From Melanocharis versteri (lineage: Eukaryota > Chordata > Aves > Passeriformes > Melanocharitidae): a stretch of DNA of 64,000 nt. The notes under the pieces are model-generated. The model did not search any database. It was not told the DNA's origin and was given only the letters and a program-made list of their open reading frames with translations. A program made the translations under genes and the position numbers. Position 1 is the stretch's first letter. Every line of letters begins with the position of its first letter. Below, piece by piece: positions 51,701 to 61,758 of this stretch. The stretch is taken from the NCBI GenBank assembly GCA_013397845.1, contig VZTG01007793.1, positions 877,615 to 941,614 of the forward strand, given 5' to 3'.

Positions 51701-54054
51701 AGTAAAGCAATTTTACAAGCAAGACAACCAGGTACCTTTGGATTAACAGGCACTTAAGCAATGAGGAACAATTTATATGCAAATCGTTTTTGATCTGAGA
51801 CTCTTAAACTGCAGCTCAGGTGAAACTGAAGTATGTGAATCCCTTTTTGGATCCAGACCTCTGTGTCTTATGCTTTTCAGATTTACCTGCAATGCACAGC
51901 AAAGCCACAACTTACTGCCATAAAAGGCACAAGAAAAAACTATTTTGCATTACAGAAACACTGCAGTGAGCTTGAAAGTAAATCAAATGTAAAAAGAAAA
52001 AAAAAAGAAGAAAAAACAAGTGAGAAGCATAAGTCTGGGAAAGGAGTAACTTTCTGCAAGAAGCTGCTGCGAAGCAAAACAACACGAGTGAACTACAGGT
52101 TGCCAAAGTAGCTTAAAGCAGCCTTAGAGAAGCAAAAGTCTGTCAGTGAGAGCATTTCCCTAGATCTCTGATCGTCAAGTTTAAAGCTCTAGGGTTGTCA
52201 CCCAAAGGAACACAAGTTGTTACACCACAAACAGAGACATTTTTAACCTGAGCTACATAACAGCCTTGCTTTTCAGTTACAAGGTGTTTCATTCTGTTGT
52301 ACAGGGGCTCATTTTTAACTGCCAGAGGAGTACTTTTATAGAGCTTGCTAGTTTAACTTGTGATCAGCCTTTTAGCCATGAGCTACTGTCTCAGCTCTCC
52401 ATCCTTGCCTCCTTGCTTTAAATTAACCCCTTAATTGCCACTGCTCTCAGTAATCTCACTGTACACTGTAATTTTGGAGTGAACAAATGCTCTGTTTGCA
52501 AATGCCTCAACTTATCATTGCAAGATGAGAAAGATCTCAGGTATGCCCTAAGTAACATTCCTGTGCAGTTTTGAAGTTTCAACACAGAATTCTGTGAGTC
52601 TTTCTGCCTGTCATGGCACAGACTATACCAGGACACAACATATCTAGTCTTCTCTTGAGAAGTACCCAGAGGATGCCACTATTGTTAAGGCCTAAGCCTG
52701 AAGTGAGGTAGCCCCAGTAGGAAAATAAAATAAAACAAAAAATAAACATAGCTAATGATCTTCACATTCATGTTTCGAACACTTGCTCTTTGAAGACTTT
52801 TCCGTTCCAGCTGATCTTTCAATCAAGCTATGAAGTACAGCTTTGCAGCCATTCCCACTTCACCAGTATCATACCACAGGCAGGGAGCTCTTTCACCCCA
52901 TGGGAGTTCTCAGTTTCACTGGGATAACATGAGGGCTTGGGTTGTCCTCAAGGTCACTAAGGTTTCTAAAAGGATAGACAGGAATCTATAGGGATTTACC
53001 AGCAGCTTGACAATCAGTGATTTTGGTGCAGGTCAGACTGCTTGATGGTTCTGAAAATCCCAGTTCAAGCCTGTTTCCAGCTGTAGGCACCTAAATTTCT
53101 TTAAAATAGGATTGCGTAAGAGTCACAATAAGGTCATTTAAGGAGATCAAGTAATCTTTAAGTGGCATATGGCTATAAAAACAAAAGCAGCTGTGAAATA
53201 ACAGCTTTTGGACATGAACTACAATAGTTAGGATGCTTTTAAACTGCCCTTTCAGATAAGATAGAGATTAATAAAACAACAGCAATAAACATCATCAAAA
53301 AGTTCTCTTCTAAGCAGAAATCTGTGACCAAAATTTTAAAAGTCACAACAATGAATTTCTCCAGAAGAACTAATTGCCTGCTCTTTTTCTTTTATTTAGA
53401 TGTTACTAAAGAAATTGTTTGGACTGAATTATAAAGTAAGCATCAAATCACAAGTTGGGCAGAGAAACTCTGTGCTGATGAGGTTGTAATCTATGTTCAG
53501 GAAAAACAACTCTTGTTATCCAATAGTTCTCATAGTCAGTGAAGTCTTTGGGTTCTACAAAAAATGTAGAGTGTAGTTTGGACAAAACCTGGGGTTCCAG
53601 ACTACTCCCCACCACCTCCAGGAGCCAGTCCTCAGCTTTTCCTCTTTAACTGATGACTCCTACTGCTGTTCAAGAATTCCCTTCCCTACCTTCCCCATTT
53701 CAGCAACCTTTTCTCTCCACATACTCCACATACTCAGAGAAGCTGCCTGAGCTGGGTAGTACTTCAAGCCTATTTTCAAAGCAAAGACAAAGTTGACAGT
53801 GTGATGTTCTAGGCAAGTGACTACTTTTTCCATTCTTAAAATACCACTGAGACAACGAGGCACTTGGGGAAAATGGTTCAGGCAATTACCCTTAAATTAA
53901 TGAAAGTGAAATACAGCATTTTAACAATTAATTACAGTATGGTCAGCAACAACAAATCACACTACTAAATTATTATAAGAGATAATTCTTTGTATGCAAT
54001 CATATTTTCATTACCTTCTTATTCACTGAAATTTTTCAGTGAGATAGTTAGAAT
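48771..54054. other. Unique AT-rich stretch, no gene seen
   Basis: No recognised gene or transposon. A short (AT)n run lies at 50230-50242. At 51863-52111 a lysine-rich open frame follows a good acceptor-like site (TTATGCTTTTCAG ending at 51880), but its biased composition and lack of homology make it a weak exon candidate. Confidence 0.5.
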
Positions 54055-54140
54055 TGTAACTGCTACTGAGACTCAGAGCAGGTAAGCAACTTATATGAGA
54101 TAACAAAGAACTAAGCTGGTGCAGCTAAGCCAGAAGTGGA
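54055..54140 (-). mobile_element. MIR SINE relic
   Basis: ACTGAGACTCAGAGCAGGTAA, GCAACTTATATGAGATAAC and GCTAAGCCAGAAGTGGAAGCCC follow the reverse-complemented MIR core in order (actgaggctcagagaggttaa...gacttgcccaagg...agccaggattcgaaccc). Diverged but ordered over about 85 bp. Confidence 0.55.
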
Positions 54141-55901
54141 AGCCCTGGCATCGCACACCATCACAACACGAGGTATCTGTTCTATGCTTCCCATCATAGT
54201 GCTCTCACATTGGCCTCTGCTGACTTTTTATCGGGGCCTGGGCAAAACAAATCAACTCACCAACAAAGTGATCTAGTCATTCTTTGCTTTCAGACTTTAT
54301 AAATAAATATCCTATTTGTTAACCTTCACTGACCTGAGCTCTGCATTCTACCAAAGGCAGAAACTCAGATCCAAGGAACCCTTCTGAGTCAACTGGCTTC
54401 ATTTTAGTCAGAATTGCAATGACCGTGTAATGAAGAGTCACATAAAATGAATACATTTTAAATACCAGTTTTTAAATACCAGTAATGCTACAACTTCAAG
54501 TGAGATTAAGCACACTAACAACAACAACAAATCCTTGCATTTCTGAAGGGTTTATATTTCACCTACTATCACATGACTCTAGATTTGCATGCGATGTAAC
54601 TATTTTAGAATGCCCTTTTTCCCCCTAACACTATAGTTTTGCAGATTTGAAAGTCTAGGGTTTTGTAGTAACAATTCAGCAATTTTAAACTTCTCAGATT
54701 TGCCCTAACACTACAGTTCTGAAGCTTTAAACTTCCAGGTGAATAACAATCAATCCCAGTTTGGAAATAAAATTTAGGAAAATATCTTATGTCCCAGGGT
54801 TACATAAGCAGCCTTTACAAGAGGTTTCACCTAATCCAGGAGTACACAAATTCCATTCATTTCCTTCATTTATGTACCAGAAATTGCTTTTAGCTGCTTC
54901 CACTGTCCTTACTGCTACATTTATGTACACTTAGCTTTTCCTTGTGTTTACATAAAATTCCTAATTATTTTGTCATGAAGTTTAAATTCCCTTCTTCATC
55001 AACATCAAAGGTCTCAGATTTTTATAATGCAACAAACTTGGAGGAGAAACCCCCAAAAGTTCAGAAAAATGCCCTTTGTGGTCTTACCAGCTGCATCTAA
55101 TAAACCCTTCCTCCATTGCTGGTCACTGCTGCTCTGTTCTGCCCACACTGCTGTTTGTACAGTTACATTGCAAAGTAGAAATGATTTATTTATTTAAGGT
55201 CAGACACTCTTTATTTTTGTAGAGGGTTGAAGTTTTTGCTCAGTTGTTTTTCTAAAACCAGAAACCTTTTAGTTGACTGGCTTGCAGTTTATTCTCAAAA
55301 GCTGTTGTAGCAGTACAATTGAAAAGGCAATGAACTCCTGCACTGAAATGAATGTCTGGGGACACAGAGAGGTGGGAATGTCTAATCTGGCTTCCTTCCC
55401 AGATTTGACATGACACAAATATGTTGTTTTCACTGAAGGAAAATACTGAGCCTCTAGGTAAATATTCATGCTTATTTTGGGTAAAAGGGTAATTTCTAGT
55501 CAGGCTGACTGTCTATTGAAGTGTGTAATATTAAAACAAGACTTTAAAAAAAGAGTGAAACTTTTTTTTCCATAAAATACTGCTCTTACCAGTCATCAGC
55601 TTGATTTGAAACAAACTTCAAGGATCTCAGCAGTATCAACTCAAGTTTATCAGAGAGTTTACAAATCCCAGTTCTTCACGGGCTTTGGAAAACTGAAGCA
55701 TTTTTTCAGGAATCTAGATCTACAGCAGTTTTAATTTTCAGATAAATATTTAGGACTAAATTTTTAAACATTTCAACAATGAAAAAACATGGGTTTAGAA
55801 GCTGTTTTGAAATAAACCTCAATTTTGCTTCAAGATTTTTCAGCTATCCCACATACATGATATACACAATTCAAAAATACAGCCACAGATTAATAGTAAG
55901 A

Positions 55902-55923
55902 ATTATTATTATTATTATTATTA
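55902..55923. repeat. (ATT)n microsatellite
   Basis: Seven tandem ATT units, uninterrupted. Confidence 0.9.
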
Positions 55924-56538
55924 CTGTTAAAAAGTATACACGGTGTAGCCTCCTGATATGCATCCAGATTTTGATCATTTTATTGAGAGAAGTTACAACT
56001 TACTCTTCCTACTAAAAAACCTGAAAACAAGAACCAAGCAAACAAACTGTCAAAGATGCATTTAGCATTTCTCATAAAACTACTCAAAACAGATGCAAAA
56101 ACAACTGTAGAAATCTGAAAAAAAAGCCATAATTTTTTTCAGATAATCAAATAATTAATAATGATTTGTAATTTTGGTTTTGTAAACATACACACAACTA
56201 CATTTTCCCACTAACTACTCCTGGACAAGTGTAGAACAAAACATCAAATACCACAAAGGCTACAGCTCCAAGTGGAGTCTTTAATGATTCAGTAACATCT
56301 TGACACAACTATCTGAAGTGCAGTACCATGAAAATACATAAATCGAGGGGTTCCCCTGCGTCCTCTATACAGTCTACAGTATCTTGTAATCACTTGATTT
56401 GAGTGAAGCCTCAATCTGATGACACATCCAACTCACCAAAGCTAAAGTGCTCCAATCCATTAAGCTTACTCTAAAATGCAAGGCAATTATTAATAATTGT
56501 TGTTGTTTTTGTTGTATAAAAATTCCTTTCATTTGGCT

Positions 56539-56544
56539 GGTATG
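56539..56544. repeat. Left target-site duplication of the solo LTR
   Basis: GGTATG, identical to the bases at 56909-56914 on the other side of the LTR. Confidence 0.85.
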
Positions 56545-56908
56545 TGTTGCAATGATGGACACGGCCCGGGGAGGAAGGAGAGAACTGAACTCAGGAGGGA
56601 CTCGATAGAAAAGCCCATATTTATTTATATACAGAAGAGTTTTATACTCTAAGTTATAGAAAAGCTATTGGATTTTAGCTGACCACCCACCAGGGCTATT
56701 GGCTAGATCCTAAAAACACACATTTCTTAAACAGACCTTCAGTTCTACAACAACAACGTCCAAAAACATCTCACAGGTGCAAGATAGACAAATTATTTAC
56801 AAAAGCTTTCTAGCTGTTTTGCAGCTAGCTCTGTGAGAAAGTGAGAATGCTCACGGACACAGGCAGATACTGAAAAATCTCTCTGCCACCAAGCTTTCAG
56901 CATCCACA
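56545..56908 (-). mobile_element. Solo LTR, class II (ERVK-like), minus strand
   Basis: A 364-bp block starts with TG and ends with CA on the plus strand (TGTTGCAATGATGGACACGG at the left, TTTCAGCATCCACA at the right) and is flanked by a perfect 6-bp duplication, GGTATG. Read on the minus strand it has the layout of a retroviral LTR: U3, a TATA box TATAAAA (plus-strand 56646 to 56640), then AATAAA (56625 to 56620) and a C-rich end. No gag, pol or env sequence adjoins it, so the provirus was reduced to a single LTR by recombination between its two ends. A 6-bp duplication is typical of class II elements (alpha- and betaretrovirus-like) and not of classes using 4 or 5 bp. Intact ends and duplication argue for a fairly recent insertion. 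The family name is not known to me. Confidence 0.88.
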
Positions 56909-56914
56909 GGTATG
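56909..56914. repeat. Right target-site duplication of the solo LTR
   Basis: GGTATG, exact copy of 56539-56544. Confidence 0.85.
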
Positions 56915-57784
56915 TAATGACAATGTACTATACTACTTCCATTTTATTTCTTTTACTTCACTTACTTGAATCTGTCAGGATCCATAGAATTCAAAATAGA
57001 CTGTTTTTAAACAGGCTTGCTTCTCTCCCACTTGTGCCTGCTATCAGTTTCTAACAAAAATAATACTTAAATGAAAAATTATTTAATAAAAAGAAATTTT
57101 AGCTTTCCTTAATGATATTTTTGTACCTCTAATACCAAAACTATTGGAATATTTAAACATCAATTGCTTTTGTCAGAAAACTCTTCATGAAGTTTGTATG
57201 AACCCAGCTCCACTGAAAGAAATGATAACAGGGTACCATTTACTTCTGATGACCATTTTCCACACAATCGAACTCACTTCTTTTTAAGTTCAGTCCACTT
57301 GCTTCTGTGCTCAAGTATTTAGATTTGATACATAAAATGAAATATTTTTAAATTATTTATTTTCAAAAACCTGATCTATTAAATTTTACCTCTAGAGATG
57401 TTTTCTTTTTCATTATCTGGCTGGTAACAATTCCAACACTTGGTTGGAAATTTCTTCCCTTGGAACCTGACAGTATCATGTTTGCTCTACACTTCTTGGT
57501 TGTAATGGGAATCAGATCAGCAGTGTTGCCTCATCAGTAATTATACAATCAAGTATATTAGCCAGAAACACATCCCTTTGTCCAATGTTATATCAAACAT
57601 TAAAATTACAGTTTAAATTCCAGAAATTTGCAAAATTTCCCCAGAGTGAGTGAACTCTCCTGCTCACATTTTCAAGCTAATTTTCATGAGTGCTTCCACG
57701 GCAGCTGCCCACAGAAAAATAGTATCTTAGAAAGCTGATGCAAAGATCTCCTCTGAACAGGAATTTCCAAATCCTATGCGTGGA
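56915..57784. other. Spacer, no gene seen
   Basis: AT-rich unique sequence between the solo LTR and a CR1 tip. No gene or element is recognised. Confidence 0.5.
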
Positions 57785-57845
57785 ACCACATCAATCATGG
57801 AATCATTGGAAAAGACCTCAGAGATCGTCGAGTCCAGCCTTTCTG
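57785..57845 (-). mobile_element. CR1 LINE 3' tip
   Basis: ATCATGGAATCATTGGAAAAG and GACCTCAGAGATCGTCGAGTCC are the reverse complement of the CR1 3' end (gaatcatagaatcat...ttggaaaagacctctaagatcatcgagtccaacc). Only about 60 bp remain. The open frame at 57776-58078 runs through it and is not a gene. Confidence 0.85.
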
Positions 57846-60204
57846 AAAATTTATTTCAGTTGCCAGAGGAATGGCTGATGGAACATTTAAGCTCGTGGAA
57901 CATTGCAGTGCACACAGCCATGTGCTGGTGCATGTGCACACTAGCAGAGGTACGAACTTCAGCTGCCCCATATACTCCTGGGGCATTTTCTGGGATCACC
58001 TACCTCTCTAGGTTTCCTGAGCCCACCTGGAAGCCTTTCCTTTATTTGGAGCACTTTAAGAGTCTCTGTCTTTTCTAGCCCCCAAATTTCAGGTCTTCTA
58101 GCAAATAATTTATTTTAGAGATACTTATCTTTTAGATTGGGTTTGGAAGCAGACAAGGGGGTTAAAAATTAGTAGTAGATCACTGGCAGCCAGACACAGG
58201 CACTATGGATACATAAACCTTCCCACAGAAAACAAAACTAAACTCTATATAATGCTGGCTTATTGATGGTTTCAGTCAGGATTTCTTATTATTCATATTT
58301 CTGTGTGTCTGATATCGCTCATGAAAATTTGGCATCAGTGTCATGCTGGTCTAGCTCCATTACCCTCACTGGAAATAGCTGTGGATTATGCTGACAAAAA
58401 AAGGTCTAACTGTATCAAAAAGAACTTGTCTGGATCAGAAAAAGTAAAGGTCTTATATTCTAATCTAGGCTTATTTTAATATATATCTGAACAACCAATC
58501 CCCTTTAAATGGATTTCATTTATTATCTATGTCTGGCAAAATCATAAAAGAGAAATAACAAGTTGGAGATGCCATAACCAGGAGTGCTCAGGCTCAGCCC
58601 TGAGTGAGGAAATACAGAAATCCTGAGAGCCAGATAAAGGGAGTCAAGCCAACATGTTTTTATGCCTGTCAGCCAAGTATTTATGCATTATCCACCTAAG
58701 GTGATGAATCTATAACCTCAAAGTGTAGCACAGTGTAACCATACTGTATTTCCACACAACATAATCTTTGAACTTAGGCTGAACTCTGTTCAGGAGTTTT
58801 CTACTGACAGAAGAAACTCCATTTGCATCGATCCTCCTAGCAGCTATTCTCTTCAGAGCAATGGGTTCTGCATTCTTGGTAGGTCTAGAGGGATGACTTT
58901 TTTCCTAAGTGGTGTTTACATAAACAGAATGAGCTGTAAATTTCCAAGACCACAGATGATTTCTTAAATGAACTTGCTTTCAAAACACAGTTATTACAGG
59001 TAGCAATGGTTCCAGTAATTCCATATCAGGTGTTTATCAGAATATTTTATATTGAAAAATGACAAGTTGAAGTGATTTCCCCTACATATTTACTCTAATA
59101 TCAGACATAAAATGCTGACAATTTTCTTACGTGAAACCAAACTGGTTCCTCGCTTACATCTACAGCAATGACTGAAATTGAAGCAACAAAAATCACTGGT
59201 TTTAACTGTAATTATATTAAAAGCATAACCTTCAGTCTATATAAGTAATTTTAATTTTAATTTTATTTGCACATTTTAATAATGTTTCCAAAAGAAAAGT
59301 TGACTCCTTCTGGATATAATTTGATATTTTCTGCTGCACTGAATGTATGCATATGTATTTAACTCAGTAGTTTTATATGATGATTTTATGTTTACTTTAT
59401 TTCTAATGTTTAGCTATATTATCTTAGAAAATACATAAGAAAATAAATTTTCAAGTTTGGATAAGTAAGCTTAAATGTATCAATAATATTCAGATAGAAA
59501 TTGGAATCTGCTGAAGATTAAGAAAATACGCAATTTGAAATATTATTTTTTAAATAAAGTTGTCTTAAATATGTCTGGTTCCTTAGAAACTTGAAGTATT
59601 AATAAACTAATTTTCAGTGTAAATGCAATTGCAAATGCAATTTAAGTAACATGAGTATTTTTCTGCATTTAGTGATTTAAACATATTACTTCCATTCTTC
59701 TAGGACTTTAGGACACAGATTGGAAGATGCAGGGGAATAGTTGTTGCTTTTTCTCTTCTCCCAACTGGATTTTAATTTCTCAATGAATTAATTATAAACT
59801 ACCTGAAAAAAAGCCCAGAACACTAAAATATTCACACACATGGGGAAGACACTGTCTCTATCAACAGCTGGCTTAATATCTCAACAAACTAATTCCACAA
59901 AAAAGCTTTGGCAGAATATCTAGGCTGCTCTTACTATTTTCAAAGGAAAATTGTTTTAATAGTTTGTAGCAAATACAGTCATTGTATAGATTACTTTAAA
60001 TTCTTTCTATGTGTATATAACACTTTTTTTTTAAAACTACTAAATACATGTTTAGAAAGTCAATTAAGATGAAAACAGATGTCTTTTTTATCTACCCTCG
60101 AATGAAAAATATAACATCTGACTGCTGTACTCTTAAATCTTGGAGGGAAATCCAGAAGTGGTTACATGATGAACTGTGACAAACCCATTGGTCAAAAATT
60201 AAAT
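57846..60204. other. Unique AT-rich stretch, no gene seen
   Basis: No gene or element is recognised. 59200-59680 is particularly AT-rich. Confidence 0.5.
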
Positions 60205-60300
60205 CCATGAAGTGCAATAATTAATATCTCGTATTTACATGGGTAGTCTTCCATCTCAAAGAATTCTGAAGCACTTTGCACATACATCTGAAATATATCT
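60205..60300. mobile_element. Possible amniote MIR-type SINE relic
   Basis: TCGTATTTACATGGGTAGTC, TTCCATCTCAAAGAATTCTG and AAGCACTTTGCACATACATC follow the order of the 5' part of an old amniote CORE-SINE (tgtatttatgtagcac...tttcatctgaaaggatc...aaagcactttacaaacat). The match is ordered but weak; orientation by that consensus would be plus. Confidence 0.4.
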
Positions 60301-61177
60301 TCACAAAACTTGAGATTCATGCAAGAGCTTAAAGAAATCCTGTAAAAATTAGCCACTTATCCAGCATCTCTTTTTCACCATGTAACTATCAGCTACTTGT
60401 TCAACAGCTCTGAAAAGAAAATTCAAAAACTCTCTTCCACTAGTAGTGCAGGAAATTAAAGCATCTCACAAATTACTCCAGTCCCTGCTACAACTTAAAA
60501 GTCTCTCTGGGGCCACCTGACATGCCCTTCTTTGATCTCCTCTTCCCCATGTAAACCACACAGCCTTTAGTCCTCAAATTAAAAACATACAGCTTTTTCA
60601 TCTCCAGTCTCTGCAATGGTAACTGATGCATTGATTCCGTGACTTACGGCATTGTCAGCTTTATATTGCTCTTATTACACAATGATTTATCAAATTGGAA
60701 AAAAAGTGGAAAGACACTTCTCTATCTTTATTTGTGTGTGATGATTCCATTGTACTTGTAGAATGAAAAGTTCTGACTGATTGGTGGGGACCTTCATCAT
60801 TCATCTGCTTACCTTGTATCTGCTTCTTTAAGAAAGTAATGCGAGCCAGAGATTCATGCATTTCATAATCTATCAGTGAAAAAATGGATAATAATATATA
60901 TGGCTCTTGCACAGGACTCTATTACATTGCACACACACAGCAGTTGTCACTCTGTCCTTTCTTATGTCCATCAAGTCCAGAAGCTCATCTCCTGCAGTGC
61001 CCAAACACCTCGTCATACATCAAACACTGCAGATAATTACACAGTAAGCAAAATTTTCTTTCGGACTCCTGCAGCAGCTGAAATCTCCTTACAGTTGTCT
61101 CACTAATTCTAATGACAATGGAGAGCTTGGGCAGGATGGTTTTCAACTTATTATCATCTGAATATAAAATTTAGGAC
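60301..61177. other. Unique sequence, no gene seen
   Basis: No recognised gene or element; chance frames up to about 83 codons on either strand. Confidence 0.45.
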
Positions 61178-61758
61178 GATCGTGGCTTCACACCAGCCTG
61201 CAGCCAAGCGCCACACACCACTCACTCACTCACTCCCTCACCAGAAGGACTGGGGAGAGAATCAAAAGGGTAAAAGCTTGTGGGTTGAGATAAAGAAACT
61301 TTAATGGGGAAAGCAAAAGCTGCACACACAAGCAAAGCATAAGAAGGAATGAATTCCCTGCTTCTCATGGGCAGGCAGGTGCTCAGCCATCTCTAGGAGG
61401 GCAGAGCCCCATCACATGGGACTTGGGAGGAAAAACACTGTAACTCCAAATGTTCCCTCCTTCCTCCGTCTTCCATCCACTTTATAGAGCATGATGTCAC
61501 ATGGACTGGAATATCCCTTTGGTGAGTTTGGGTCACCTGTCCCAGCTGTGTCTCCTCCCACCCTCCCATGCACCCTCACTCTCCTCACCAGAGCGACAGT
61601 ACAAAAAAGCAGAAAGGCCTTGGCTCTGTGCGAGCCCTGCTGAGCAACAACAAAAACATCTCTGTATTATCAAACCTGTGTTCAGCACAAACTGAAAACA
61701 CAGTCCCCTACCAGCCACTGTGAAGAAAATTAACTCTACCTCAGCCAAAACCAGCACA
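61178..61758 (-). mobile_element. ERV LTR (about 580 bp), minus strand, same family as 13392-13842
   Basis: On the minus strand the block starts TGTGCTGGTTTTGGCTGAGG (from 61758) and proceeds through the family landmarks: GAGTTAATTTTCTTCACAG, TTGCTCAGCAGGGCTCGCAC, GGAGACACAGCTGGGACAGG, a CRE-like TGACATCA (61499 to 61492), a TATA box CTATAAAG (61487 to 61480), CACCTGCCTGCCCATG, ATTAAA (61305 to 61300), TTTATCTCAACCCAC and a GAGTGAGTGAGTGAGT microsatellite, ending near CCACGATC at 61178. Regulatory layout is therefore better kept than in the 13-kb copy. Flanks read AGGAC (left) and AGGCT (right), at most a partly decayed 5-bp duplication. No retroviral genes adjoin it, so it is a solo LTR. ERV class is left open. 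Confidence 0.85.

Larger units (their letters stand above)
54141..56544. other. Unique AT-rich stretch, no gene seen
   Basis: No gene is recognised. A stretch near 54500-54560 (CAACAACAACAAATCC then TTGCATTTCTGAAGGG) loosely recalls the 5' end of an amniote MIR-type SINE, but not enough to call. It contains the (ATT)n tract listed separately. Confidence 0.45.
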
